Shown: positions 1-6,878, numbered from the stretch's first letter. The stretch is 17,311 nucleotides of DNA from CAZLKN01 sp964560135 (GCA_964560135.1 CAZLKN010000059.1:1-17311), one strand, 5' to 3'. The notes: generated by a model not told the origin, from the letters alone. Translations and numbers: made by a program.

Positions 1-807
1 CGCCGAGGTGCGAACCCATTCATCGGGGTCCGCCCACTTGGCGTCGACCATGGCCTTCAGCTCGGGATGCGGGAAAACGTACAGTCGCCCCTCCCGGACG
101 GCCTCCAGCACGTGGTCGGCGACCTGCTCGGGCGGGATCCCCGCCTGCTTGAACAGCGTCCGCGCGGCGGCCCCCAGCCGCTCGGAGGTCTCGGGATCGA
201 GATCCTCGTCGGGCGTCATCCGCGATCCCTCCATGATCCTGGTGTCCACCAGCAGCGGGCACACCACCGACACGCCGATGCCCTTGTCCGCGCCCCAGAC
301 CGCCAGCGACTCGGCCAGGCCCACCACCGCGAACTTCGACACGCAGTAGGGGATGAGCGACGGGAAGCCGAGCGTGCCCGCGGACGAGGCGGTGTGGACG
401 AGATGACCGCGGCCCCGCTCGAGCATGTGCGGGAGCACCTCCCGCACCGCCCAGATGTGGGGCCAGAGGTTGATGTCGAGCTGCCACTCCCAGTCCTCCA
501 GGGGGACACGGTGGGGGTCGCCCCCGACGGCGACCCCGGCGTTGGACATGAACACCTCGAGGTGGTCCTGCCAGGACACCGAGGCCCGGACGAGCTCGGT
601 GAGCTGGTCGCGTTCGGACACGTCGGCGCCGACCACGAGCGCCCGTCTGCCGAGTTGCTCGACTTCGGCGGCCACCTGCTCGGCCCCCGGGATGTCGATG
701 TCGGACACGACCACGTCGGCGCCGGCCCGGGCGAACGCGAGCGCGCTGGCCCGTCCGATCCCGGAGGCCGCGCCGGTGACGGCGACGACGGCGTCGGCGA
801 GATCCAT
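1..807 (-). CDS. SDR-family NAD(P)-dependent oxidoreductase, 3' end missing
   Basis: The first 269 residues of a short-chain dehydrogenase are present; the frame is still open at the window edge, so the C-terminus is missing. The Rossmann nucleotide-binding motif TGAASGIG is at residues 11-18, the SNAG motif at 88-91, and the catalytic Ser at about 141-142 with Tyr154-x3-Lys158 (YCVSK). These are the classical SDR positions. The ATG at 807 shares one base with the thiolase stop (TGATG), so the two are very likely translationally coupled. The family oxidises or reduces alcohol/ketone pairs in the cytoplasm. Next to a thiolase, a 3-hydroxyacyl-CoA or related lipid intermediate is a reasonable substrate, but that is inference. 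The exact substrate cannot be read from the sequence. Confidence 0.9.
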   Translation of the reverse strand, partial: MDLADAVVAVTGAASGIGRASALAFARAGADVVVSDIDIPGAEQVAAEVEQLGRRALVVGADVSERDQLTELVRASVSWQDHLEVFMSNAGVAVGGDPHRVPLEDWEWQLDINLWPHIWAVREVLPHMLERGRGHLVHTASSAGTLGFPSLIPYCVSKFAVVGLAESLAVWGADKGIGVSVVCPLLVDTRIMEGSRMTPDEDLDPETSERLGAAARTLFKQAGIPPEQVADHVLEAVREGRLYVFPHPELKAMVDAKWADPDEWVRTSA

Positions 808-1964
808 CAGGACACGCGCTCGACGATCATCGCCATGCCCTGGCCTCCGCCCACGCACATCGTCTCCAGGCCGATGCTGCGGTCGAGGGTCCGCATGTCG
901 TTGATCAGTGTGGTCATGATCCGGGCGCCGGTCATCCCGTAGGGGTGGCCGAGGGCGATCGCCCCGCCGTGGGGGTTGAGCTTGTCGGAGAAGGGGTCCA
1001 CCCCGATCTCGGCGCACACCGGCAGCACCTGCGCGGCGAAGGCCTCGTTCAGCTCCACGACGTCGACGTCGTCGATGGTCATCCCCGTGCGCTCGAGCAC
1101 CTTCCGCACGGCCTCGATCGGGCCGATGCCCATGATGGCCGGGTCGAGCCCCGACACCGCAGAGCCTCGGATGCGCACCAGCGGCTCGAGGCCGAGGGCG
1201 CGGGCCTTGTCCTCGTTCATCACCACGACGGCGGCTGCGCCGTCGTTCAGGGGGCAGGAGTTCCCGGCGGTGACCCGCCCGTCCTCGGCGAACACCGGCT
1301 TCAGCGACGCGAGCTTCTCGACGCTCGAGTCGGGACGGGGGCCGTCGTCGGTGTCGACGGTGGTGCCGTCGGGCTTGGGATACGGGATGATCTCGCGTTC
1401 GAAGACACCGTTCTTCTGGGCCGCCACCGCCCGCTCCTGGGACTGCTGCGCGAAGCGGTCCATCTGGTCGCGCGGGACGTCCCAGCGCTGGGCGACGTTC
1501 TCGGCGGTCTGCCCCATCGTGAGGTAGACCTGCCACGGGGCGTCCTCACCGAGGAAGGTGGGGTTCAGGGCCTCGAACCCGCCGGGAAGCTGATCGACGC
1601 GGGAGATCGACTCGACCCCCGCGGCGACGAAGCAGTCGCCCTCGCCGGCCTTGATCGCGTGGTAGGCCATCCGGATCGTCTGGAGCGACGAGGCGCAGAA
1701 CCGGTTCACCGTCGTGCCCCCCATCGTCTCCGGGAGCCCGGACAGCAGCGTCGCGATCCGCGCGACGTTCATGCCCTGCTCGCCGTGGGGCATCCCGCAG
1801 CCCACGATGACGTCCTCGATCTCCTTGGGGTCGACGCCCGAGCGGTCCACGACCTGCTTCAGGACGTACGCCAGCATCTCGTCGGGACGGACGTCGATCA
1901 GGGAGCCCTTCTTGGCCCGGCCGATCGGGGTGCGTCCCGCGGCGACGATGACCGCCTCAGCCAT
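807..1964 (-). CDS. acetyl-CoA C-acyltransferase (thiolase)
   Basis: A 385-residue thiolase, the usual full length. The nucleophilic Cys90 lies in NRFCASS, His340 in the C-terminal ALGHPYGMTG block, and the second catalytic Cys370 in ETMCVGGGQG. NEAFAAQ is also present. Thiolases cleave 3-ketoacyl-CoA with CoA, or condense acetyl-CoA in reverse. The GHPYGMTG block differs from the common GHPIGASG, so it may belong to a degradative or steroid-type subgroup rather than a housekeeping acetyl-CoA acetyltransferase. I chose ATG 1964 because it follows an AGGAGGAG ribosome-binding site and the protein then begins directly with the conserved AEAVIVAAGRTPIG; the reading frame continues further upstream but only over the preceding gene. 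It overlaps the upstream hydrolase by 8 bp and touches the SDR start by 1 bp, so all three are probably one transcript. Confidence 0.95.
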   Translation of the reverse strand: MAEAVIVAAGRTPIGRAKKGSLIDVRPDEMLAYVLKQVVDRSGVDPKEIEDVIVGCGMPHGEQGMNVARIATLLSGLPETMGGTTVNRFCASSLQTIRMAYHAIKAGEGDCFVAAGVESISRVDQLPGGFEALNPTFLGEDAPWQVYLTMGQTAENVAQRWDVPRDQMDRFAQQSQERAVAAQKNGVFEREIIPYPKPDGTTVDTDDGPRPDSSVEKLASLKPVFAEDGRVTAGNSCPLNDGAAAVVVMNEDKARALGLEPLVRIRGSAVSGLDPAIMGIGPIEAVRKVLERTGMTIDDVDVVELNEAFAAQVLPVCAEIGVDPFSDKLNPHGGAIALGHPYGMTGARIMTTLINDMRTLDRSIGLETMCVGGGQGMAMIVERVS

Positions 1965-3006
1965 GATCTCCTCCTCGTTGGACGTCGTCGGCTCCGCCGT
2001 CGTCGTCGGCGGCGGAGAACCACCAGAACCCATCATCACCCCTGCGGGCCCGCGCCCGCCCATCGGCCCACAGCACATCGAGCCGTCCGGTCACGTCCGA
2101 CAGGAATCCCCACGGGTCGCGGACGATGCGTTCGCCGTACAGCGCCGTTGCAATCCGCAGGGGCGTCGACGGCCCTTCTCGCCGGAGGGACTCCAGCACG
2201 TGCTCGGTGCGGCGGTGGGACTTGTCGAGGCGGCGGCGGATCAGCGCGGCATGGTCGCCGATCGCCGGCCCGTGGCCCGGCAGCACCACGGGGACCTCGC
2301 GGGAGGCAAGCTGCTCCAGGTTCCCGTCGTACTGCGCCAGCATCGGACGCCGCCCCAGCGGGTGCTCCGGATCGGCGGCCAGGCCGGCGTTGGTGGGCGT
2401 GTGGGCCAGCAGGTGGTCCCCCGTGAACACCGCACCGCTGCGTTCCTCCACGACCCACAGGTGGCCGGGGGCGTGGCCCGGCCGGTGCTCCAGACGCAGG
2501 ACGGTGCCCCCGGCGTCGACGACCTCTCCGTCCTCCACGGCCCGTACCTCCGGCGGCTCTGGCCCCCGGTGACCCCGCCGTCCGAAGAACCGCTCCAGCG
2601 CATCGTCGTCCAGTCCGAGGGGGCCGAACAGCTCGCGGCCCAGCCGGTCCCACTCGTCGCGCCGGGCGAGATCCTCGGCGTCCAGGCGGTGGAGCAGCAC
2701 CTCGCAGCCGGACCGGTCCTGGAGCCAGCGGGCACAGCCGTAGTGATCGGAGTGCCCGTGGGTCACCACGATCCCCGCCAGGTCCCCGACCCGGCGGCCG
2801 GCGGCCGCGAAGGCGGCCTCGATGCCCGTACGCGCCTCGGGGGAGTCGTACCCGCAGTCCACCAGCGTGACGGGATCGTCGCAGAACAGGTACGCCGTCA
2901 CCGGCCCCACCCGCCACTGGGTCGGGAGCACCACGGGACGGACCGCCGCGCCCAGGCGCGCGGCGCCGGCCCACAGGCTCGCTTCCATCTCGGGGGAGGT
3001 GCTCAT
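1957..3006 (-). CDS. MBL-fold metallo-hydrolase (LACTB2/glyoxalase II-like)
   Basis: A 349-residue metallo-beta-lactamase-fold protein. The metal ligands are visible: HGHSDH at residues 83-88, His178 (in RPGHAPGH), Asp197 (FTGDH) and His245 (LPGHG). A C-terminal segment after about residue 255 looks like the winged-helix-like tail of LACTB2-type enzymes. ATG 3006 is chosen because GGAG lies 5 nt upstream and the protein then starts close to the conserved domain; an upstream ATG at 3144 would add a non-conserved 46-residue leader through the intergenic region. It is the first gene of the thiolase-SDR run and overlaps the thiolase by 8 bp. Family members hydrolyse thioesters, esters or lactones. 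In this context an acyl-CoA or acyl-glutathione-like thioester is plausible but unproven. Confidence 0.9.
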   Translation of the reverse strand: MSTSPEMEASLWAGAARLGAAVRPVVLPTQWRVGPVTAYLFCDDPVTLVDCGYDSPEARTGIEAAFAAAGRRVGDLAGIVVTHGHSDHYGCARWLQDRSGCEVLLHRLDAEDLARRDEWDRLGRELFGPLGLDDDALERFFGRRGHRGPEPPEVRAVEDGEVVDAGGTVLRLEHRPGHAPGHLWVVEERSGAVFTGDHLLAHTPTNAGLAADPEHPLGRRPMLAQYDGNLEQLASREVPVVLPGHGPAIGDHAALIRRRLDKSHRRTEHVLESLRREGPSTPLRIATALYGERIVRDPWGFLSDVTGRLDVLWADGRARARRGDDGFWWFSAADDDGGADDVQRGGDHG

Positions 3007-3048
3007 CGACTCCAGAGTGCCATCCCGACGCTGGAGACCGCGCAAAGA

Positions 3049-3062
3049 CGAACATGTGTTTG
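3049..3062. promoter_or_regulatory. possible LexA/SOS-type box
   Basis: CGAACATGTGTTTG differs at one position from the Gram-positive LexA pattern CGAAC-N4-GTTCG. It lies in the divergent region between the MBL-fold hydrolase and the receiver-like gene. One mismatch in a 14-bp site can occur by chance, so this is tentative. Confidence 0.25.
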
Positions 3063-3137
3063 GAAAGTCGTTCGGAATCGGGGCGACGGATGCCCGGGAT
3101 GACCGCGTTGAGCCGTCTGAGGGGTTGGAGAGACGGG

Positions 3138-3155
3138 TATACACACCGTGGGAGG
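3138..3155 (+). promoter_or_regulatory. weak -10-like TATACA and RBS of the receiver-like gene
   Basis: TATACA at 3138-3143 resembles a sigma-70-type -10 box, and GGAGG at 3151-3155 sits 8 nt before ATG 3164. The RBS is convincing and decides the start. The -10 has no good -35 at standard spacing and would leave a very short leader, so the promoter part is weak. Confidence 0.3.
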
Positions 3156-3163
3156 TGCGCTCG

Positions 3164-3457
3164 ATGGATACAGGAACGATTCTTCTGATCGACGGCAGCG
3201 CAGAACGCCGTCGTCTCCTCCGCTCGGCACTCGAGCGCCGCGGCTACGTGATCGCCGGTGAGGCCGGGACCGTGCCCGAGGTGATCGACGCCGTCGCCAC
3301 CTGCGACGCGGTTCCTGCCACCGTTCTCGTGGGGTCCGAGGTCGGAGGGCGCCTCGCGTCGCCGATCGCGAGCCTCGTCAAGCGGATGTGGCCCAAAGCC
3401 ACCGTGATCCAGGAGGCCTCCCGGACCCAGCCCCTGCTGCGCGCGGCCGGCGCCTGA
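3164..3457 (+). CDS. small degenerate receiver-like protein
   Basis: A 97-residue protein that opens like a response-regulator receiver domain: ILLIDGSAERRRLLRSALER at residues 6-25, then GYVIAGEAG as the second beta-alpha unit. The acidic pair that binds Mg is reduced to Asp10-Gly11. The strand that should carry the phospho-acceptor Asp reads ATVLVGSEV (residues 52-60), with no Asp at the expected place. At 97 residues it is shorter than a typical domain of about 120, and the usual Thr/Ser and Lys switch residues are not evident. It is therefore either a pseudo-receiver acting by protein contact or a decaying gene. The start is supported by GGAGG 8 nt upstream. It is transcribed divergently from the hydrolase operon. 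No output domain is present. Confidence 0.7.
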   Translation: MDTGTILLIDGSAERRRLLRSALERRGYVIAGEAGTVPEVIDAVATCDAVPATVLVGSEVGGRLASPIASLVKRMWPKATVIQEASRTQPLLRAAGA

Positions 3458-3471
3458 CACCATCAAAAGGG

Positions 3472-3487
3472 TGTGACCCACGTCACA
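3472..3487. promoter_or_regulatory. perfect CRP/GlxR-type operator
   Basis: TGTGACCCACGTCACA matches TGTGA-N6-TCACA, the consensus of CRP-family regulators (Crp, GlxR/Cmr), with both half-sites perfect. It lies 15 bp after the receiver-like gene and 64 bp before the DUF2283-like start, upstream of a TTGACT -35-like element. Confidence 0.6.
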
Positions 3488-3508
3488 GCGCGGGTGTCCC
3501 CCCTCTGC

Positions 3509-3537
3509 TTGACTCCTCGCGCAAGCGAGGGATCGAG
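3509..3537 (+). promoter_or_regulatory. candidate promoter with hairpin in the spacer
   Basis: TTGACT at 3509-3514 is a good -35. The 17-bp spacer carries CCTCGC-GCAA-GCGAGG (3515-3530), a 6-bp stem closed by a GNRA tetraloop. The -10 position (ATCGAG, 3532-3537) is poor. The CRP-type site would be centred about 62-65 bp upstream of the start point, close to the class I activator position. Alternatively the hairpin could act in RNA or end transcription from upstream, though no T-run follows it. Confidence 0.35.
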
Positions 3538-3551
3538 CGCGGGGGACGGGG

Positions 3552-3851
3552 ATGCGCCGGGTACCACGGCTGATATGGAACCGCCGGGACAACGTGGCAT
3601 CCCTGACCGTCTCCTTCGCCCAGAGCCTCTGGCACCGCCGTGAGGTGGGCGACGACGTGATCCTCGCCTACAACGCCACCGGCAGGCTGGCGCGGGTGGT
3701 TCTCCTCGATCCTCGAAGCGTCCTGCCGCCGGGAGCCGGCGTCGGCGAGGCGCTGGAGCACGTCACAGCGCTTCTGATCCGGCGGGCCCAGATCCGCCAG
3801 GAGGACCTCGACGTCCTCAGCAGCGCGCTCGACCGCGCGAAACGCACCTGA
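3552..3851 (+). CDS. DUF2283-like small protein
   Basis: A 99-residue protein. Residues about 8-58 follow the pattern of DUF2283 proteins: a first strand with alternating hydrophobics (NVASLTVSF), then VGDDVILAYNATGRLARVVLLDP, matching the family's typical ...DVILDYDADGRLVGIEILD... layout. DUF2283 members are small beta proteins of unknown function. The helical tail after residue 65 (EALEHVTALLIRRAQIRQEDLDVLSSAL) is longer than in the usual 50-70-residue members. The start is the first in-frame ATG; a purine-rich GGGGGACGGGG lies directly upstream, but no clean Shine-Dalgarno. A CRP-type operator and -35-like box lie upstream. Its role cannot be stated. Confidence 0.65.
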   Translation: MRRVPRLIWNRRDNVASLTVSFAQSLWHRREVGDDVILAYNATGRLARVVLLDPRSVLPPGAGVGEALEHVTALLIRRAQIRQEDLDVLSSALDRAKRT

Positions 3852-4123
3852 GCCCACCCCCGGGGCGACTGCCACGGAACGGGAAAACGGCCCGGAGCTG
3901 GGAACCCTTCCCCGCAGTCCCCGTCTCCGGACCAGTCTCCCTGAGGCCTCGCCCCCGCTCCGCGGCGCGGAGACACTCGCACCATAGGGGCGGCCCCGAT
4001 GCCGGTCAATCCCCGGATCTCCGCTTGCGGGAGCGGCCTCGTGCATGTGACTGGATGCATGAGCGCAGGTCAGGACCGGGGAAGAACCTTTCCCCCGGAT
4101 GGGGGGCCGGATAGGATACCCAG
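3852..4123. other. non-coding stretch with several hairpins
   Basis: No convincing coding sequence on either strand. Stem-loops seen: GGGAA-CCC-TTCCC near 3900; CTCCGC-GGC-GCGGAG at 3958-3972; CCGC-TT-GCGG at 4021-4030; an imperfect 9-bp inverted repeat CTCGTGCAT / ATGCATGAG (one mismatch) at 4038-4046 and 4055-4063, separated by GTGACTGG; and CCGGGGAAG / CTT-TC-CCCCGG at 4076-4098. None is followed by a T-run, so none is a classic terminator. The 4038-4063 repeat could be an operator for livK. Confidence 0.5.
4112..4117 (+). promoter_or_regulatory. candidate -10 of the livK promoter
   Basis: TAGGAT is a good actinobacterial -10 hexamer. The -35 position 17 bp upstream (TTTCCC) is weak, so an activator or alternative sigma factor may be needed. 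Transcription would start near 4124 and give an approximately 80-nt leader. Confidence 0.35.
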
Positions 4124-4204
4124 TGGTGGGCGAACGCCGGGGTGCAAGCCCGGAGCCCACGCGCTGGTTCCGACGCGGAGGGAAACCGCGAAAGGAGGGG
4201 TCCT
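4124..4204 (+). ncRNA. structured 5' leader of livK, class unassigned
   Basis: The predicted leader folds into a nested hairpin: outer stem GTGGGC (4126-4131) with GCCCAC (4155-4160), inner stem CCGGG (4137-4141) with CCCGG (4149-4153), and loop GTGCAAG. A second hairpin, CGCGG (4174-4178) with CCGCG (4186-4190) and loop AGGGAAA, ends next to a strong RBS, AAAGGAGGGG (4191-4200). The GGTGCAAG-CCCGG segment recalls the P4 region of cobalamin riboswitches, but the rest of that consensus is not matched. The layout fits a cis-regulatory leader controlling access to the ribosome-binding site, without proving it. Confidence 0.4.
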
Positions 4205-5236
4205 ATGAAGCACCCGAGATGGCTTCGCGCGTTCGCCATCTTCGGCATGCTCGCCGTACTGGGCGCGGCGTGCGCAACCGACGAGGATGCCGAGAGTCCG
4301 GATCGTGCCGACGATGAGCTCAAGATCGGATTCATCCTTCCGGAGACCGGAGATCTGGCGTTCCTCGGACCGCCGATGACCCAGGGCATCCGGATGGCGG
4401 TCCAGGAGATGCAGGATGCCGGTGGACCGCTGGGCCTGCCGGTGGATCTGCTCGGCGGTGACGAAGCCGGCGACGCGGCGGTGGCCAGCGAGGCCGCCGA
4501 CCGTCTGATCGGCGAGGGCGTGCACGCCATCGTCGGTGCGGCGGCGTCCGGGATGACCCGCGCGATCATCGACCAGGTCACGGGGGCCGGGGTCGTCCAG
4601 TGCTCCCCCTCGAACACCAGCGCGGAGTTCACCACCTGGGACGACGACGGCTACTACTTCCGGACGGCTCCCTCCGACGTGCTCCAGGGTCAGATCCTCG
4701 CCGAGGTCGTCGTCGAGGACGAGCACGAGCGGATCGCGCTGCTCGGACGCGGTGACGGCTACGGNNNNNNNNNNNNNNNNNNNNNNNNNNNNNNNNNNNN
4801 NNNNNNNNNNNNNNNNNNNNNNNNNNNNNNNNNNNNNNNNNNNNNNNNNNNNNNNNNNNNNNNNGCCGACGCCGTGGAGGGGTTCATCGACCGGCTGATG
4901 GAGTTCGCGCCGGACCTGGAGGAGACCATCTTCGCTCCGCAGGCCTACGACTGCGCGATGCTGTTCGGTCTGGCCACGGTGGCTGCGGGCTCGACCAACT
5001 CCGAGGACATCCGGGACAACATCGTGGCCGTGACCACCGGGGACAACGAGTGCACCGGATTCCAGGAGTGCGCCGAGTTCCTCGAGGACGGGCAGTCGAT
5101 CAGCTACCAGTTCGCCAGCGGCATCCAGGCGTTCATCGAGGAGGGTGAGCCGCTGAACGGCCTCTACGAGGTCTGGCAATGGCAGGACGGGGAGCTGACG
5201 ACCGTCGACACCCGGGAGATCAGCCTCGAAGAGTGA
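4205..5236 (+). CDS. livK: branched-chain amino-acid-type ABC transporter substrate-binding lipoprotein (interrupted by assembly gap)
   Basis: The N-terminus is a lipoprotein signal: positive MKHPRWLR, a hydrophobic core, and a lipobox ending at Cys23 (LGAAC), so the mature protein is anchored outside the membrane. LKIGFILPETGDLAFLGPP and MAVQEMQDAGGPLGLPVDLL follow, the start of LivK/Leu-Ile-Val-type periplasmic-binding domains. IALLGRGDGYG ends at a 100-N gap (4765-4864), and the C-terminal lobe resumes with the conserved-type QAYDCAMLFGLA segment. As written it is 343 residues including 34 unknowns; the family is usually about 380-420, so more than 100 bp is probably missing. ATG 4205 follows AAAGGAGGGG. 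The gene converges on the permease/ATPase operon, with which it forms one importer. The true ligand (amino acid, urea, amide or other) is not readable. Confidence 0.92.
   Translation: MKHPRWLRAFAIFGMLAVLGAACATDEDAESPDRADDELKIGFILPETGDLAFLGPPMTQGIRMAVQEMQDAGGPLGLPVDLLGGDEAGDAAVASEAADRLIGEGVHAIVGAAASGMTRAIIDQVTGAGVVQCSPSNTSAEFTTWDDDGYYFRTAPSDVLQGQILAEVVVEDEHERIALLGRGDGYXXXXXXXXXXXXXXXXXXXXXXXXXXXXXXXXXXADAVEGFIDRLMEFAPDLEETIFAPQAYDCAMLFGLATVAAGSTNSEDIRDNIVAVTTGDNECTGFQECAEFLEDGQSISYQFASGIQAFIEEGEPLNGLYEVWQWQDGELTTVDTREISLEE
4765..4864. other. 100-N assembly gap in livK
   Basis: Exactly 100 N, the usual placeholder for unknown length. The flanks are not similar to each other, so real sequence is missing. 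Both sides happen to be in the same livK frame as written. Confidence 0.97.
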
Positions 5237-5260
5237 TCCGATCCGGATCGATCTGACGTG

Positions 5261-5290
5261 GGAAGGGGCCCGGGCGACCGGGCCCCTTCC
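5261..5290. terminator. bidirectional hairpin terminator between livK and livF
   Basis: GGAAGGGGCCCGG and CCGGGCCCCTTCC form a perfect 13-bp stem around a GCGA (GNRA) tetraloop. It starts 24 bp after the livK stop, and its other edge reaches the last base of the livF stop (TAG, 5292-5290). It is placed to end both convergent transcripts. T-runs are short, as is common in high-GC actinobacteria. Confidence 0.85.
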
Positions 5291-6024
5291 TATTCCACCT
5301 TCGCGAGGGTCCCGAGGTAGAGCTCGATGACCTTGGGGTCGTTGAGCAGGGAGTCGCCCTTGCCCGTGTAGGCGTTGCGTCCCTGGTCGAGGACGTAGCC
5401 GCGGTGGCAGATCTGCAGACACCGGCGGGCGTTCTGCTCCACCATCACGACCGAGACTCCCGCGTCGTTGATGTGCCGGACCCGCTCGAACACCATGTCC
5501 TGCGCCATGGGGGCCAGGCCCGCCGAGGGCTCGTCCAGGAACACCACCCGGGGATCCATCATCATGGCCCGGCCCATCGCCAGCATCTGCCGCTCGCCCC
5601 CCGACAGCGATCCGGCGCGTTGCCCGAGACGCTCGACGAGCAGCGGGAAGAGTTCCCCCACCCGCGCCAGGCGCTCGCGGAACCGCTTGGACTCCAGGTA
5701 CGCCCCCATCTCGAGGTTCTCCTCGATCGTAAGGGTCGCGAACACGTTCTCGGTTTGCGGCACGTAGCCGATACCGCGCGCCACGAGCTGGTGCGGCTTG
5801 AGGCCCGTGATGTCCTCGCCTTCGAGCTCGACCGTCCCGGAGCGCGGCGGCAACAACCCGAACAGGGTCTTGATCAGGGTTGACTTCCCCGCCCCGTTGG
5901 GCCCGATCACCCCGACGATCTCACCCTGATGGAGCTCCAGATTGCAGCCGTCGAGGATGTCCATCTCGGGAACGTAGCCGGCAACGATGTCCCTGGCTTC
6001 GAGGATCAGACGGTTCTCGCTCAT
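5290..6024 (-). CDS. livF: ABC transporter ATP-binding protein LivF
   Basis: A 244-residue ATPase of the branched-chain amino-acid (HAAT) family, normal LivF length. Walker A is GPNGAGKST at residues 41-49, Q-loop Gln90, signature LSGGERQ at 140-146 and Walker B VVFLDEP at 160-166. The segment after Walker B reads VEQNARRCL, with Gln in place of the switch His, which is typical of LivF rather than LivG. It lacks the extra insert of LivG. ATG 6024 overlaps the livG stop by 4 bp (ATGA), indicating coupling. It is the last gene of livHMGF and ends in the shared terminator. Confidence 0.95.
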   Translation of the reverse strand: MSENRLILEARDIVAGYVPEMDILDGCNLELHQGEIVGVIGPNGAGKSTLIKTLFGLLPPRSGTVELEGEDITGLKPHQLVARGIGYVPQTENVFATLTIEENLEMGAYLESKRFRERLARVGELFPLLVERLGQRAGSLSGGERQMLAMGRAMMMDPRVVFLDEPSAGLAPMAQDMVFERVRHINDAGVSVVMVEQNARRCLQICHRGYVLDQGRNAYTGKGDSLLNDPKVIELYLGTLAKVE

Positions 6025-6878
6025 CCCGGCGCTCCCGGCGCTGCGGTGCCCGGCTCGTCGTGCCGCGCACCGAGATAGGCGTCGATCACCGCGGTGTTGC
6101 GGGCGACGCTGCGGGGGGGTCCTTCGGCGATGACCCGGCCCTCCGCCATGCACACCACCCAGTCGCTGATCCCCATGACCACGTCCATGTCATGCTCCAC
6201 GAACAGGATCGTCATCCCTTCGTCCCGCAGCGCCGTGACATGATCGAGGATCGACTGGGTGAGGGCGGGGTTCACGCCGGCCACCGGCTCGTCGAGCAAC
6301 AGCATCTTCGGCTCCACCATCAGGGCGCGGGCCATCTCGAGGAGCTTGCGCTGACCCCCGGAGAGGGTGGCCGCGTACTCGTCACGCATGTGGTCGAGCT
6401 TGAACCGTCCGAGCAACACCTCCGCCTGCTGCTCGATGCTGGCGTCCCTCGCCCGCCAGAGCGGCCGGATCAAGGCCGGGAGGAAGTGCTCGCCCAGCTG
6501 CCCGCGGGCGGCCAGCTTCATGTTGTCCATCACCGACATCTTCCCGAGCGCCTTGGTGAGCTGGAAGGTGCGCACCATGCCGCGGCCGGCGACCCGGTGC
6601 GGGGTCGAGCGGCTGATGTCGCGGCCGTCGAACCTCCAGCGGCCACGGTCCGGCCGGTCGAAACCCGACACCAGGTTGAAGAAGGTGGTCTTCCCCGCCC
6701 CGTTGGGACCGATCAGGGCCGTGATGGCGCCCCGCTGCACCTCGAGGTGCTCCACATCCACGGCCACCAGGCCCCCGAATCGCCGTTGCATCTCGGAGAC
6801 GACGAGCAGCGGGTCGGGCTTGGACGACCCGGGTTCGGCGGGGACGCCGGCGAGGGGGCCGGTGGTGTCAACGGACAT
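6021..6878 (-). CDS. livG: ABC transporter ATP-binding protein LivG
   Basis: A 285-residue ATPase. Walker A is GPNGAGKTT at residues 57-65, signature LSGGQRK at 172-178, Walker B MLLLDEP at 192-198, and FVEHDMDVVM holds the switch His. The approximately 35-residue insert between the Q-loop region (RTFQLTKALGKMSV) and the signature, and the NP of VAGVNPALT after Walker B, are typical of LivG. The first 22 or so residues (MSVDTTGPLAGVPAEPGSSK) are a Pro/Gly-rich extension not seen in most homologues. ATG 6878 overlaps livM by 11 bp; a later start is possible, but the next in-frame ATG (residue 30) would cut into the first strand. It pairs with LivF as the energising dimer. Confidence 0.95.
   Translation of the reverse strand: MSVDTTGPLAGVPAEPGSSKPDPLLVVSEMQRRFGGLVAVDVEHLEVQRGAITALIGPNGAGKTTFFNLVSGFDRPDRGRWRFDGRDISRSTPHRVAGRGMVRTFQLTKALGKMSVMDNMKLAARGQLGEHFLPALIRPLWRARDASIEQQAEVLLGRFKLDHMRDEYAATLSGGQRKLLEMARALMVEPKMLLLDEPVAGVNPALTQSILDHVTALRDEGMTILFVEHDMDVVMGISDWVVCMAEGRVIAEGPPRSVARNTAVIDAYLGARHDEPGTAAPGAPG

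Noticed and set aside
945..2426. 493-residue open frame on the plus strand opposite the thiolase
   Set aside because: It is the complement of the thiolase and hydrolase genes; the product is Arg/Gly/Pro/His-rich with no family pattern, as expected from antisense frames in high-GC DNA.
4124..4190. Cobalamin riboswitch
   Set aside because: GGTGCAAG-CCCGG resembles one element, but the upstream GGGAA block and the CCCGCNACTGT-like core are not matched.
4161..4190. T-box leader
   Set aside because: CTGGTTCC is only partly like TGGNACC, and no stem I with specifier loop is recognisable in such a short leader.
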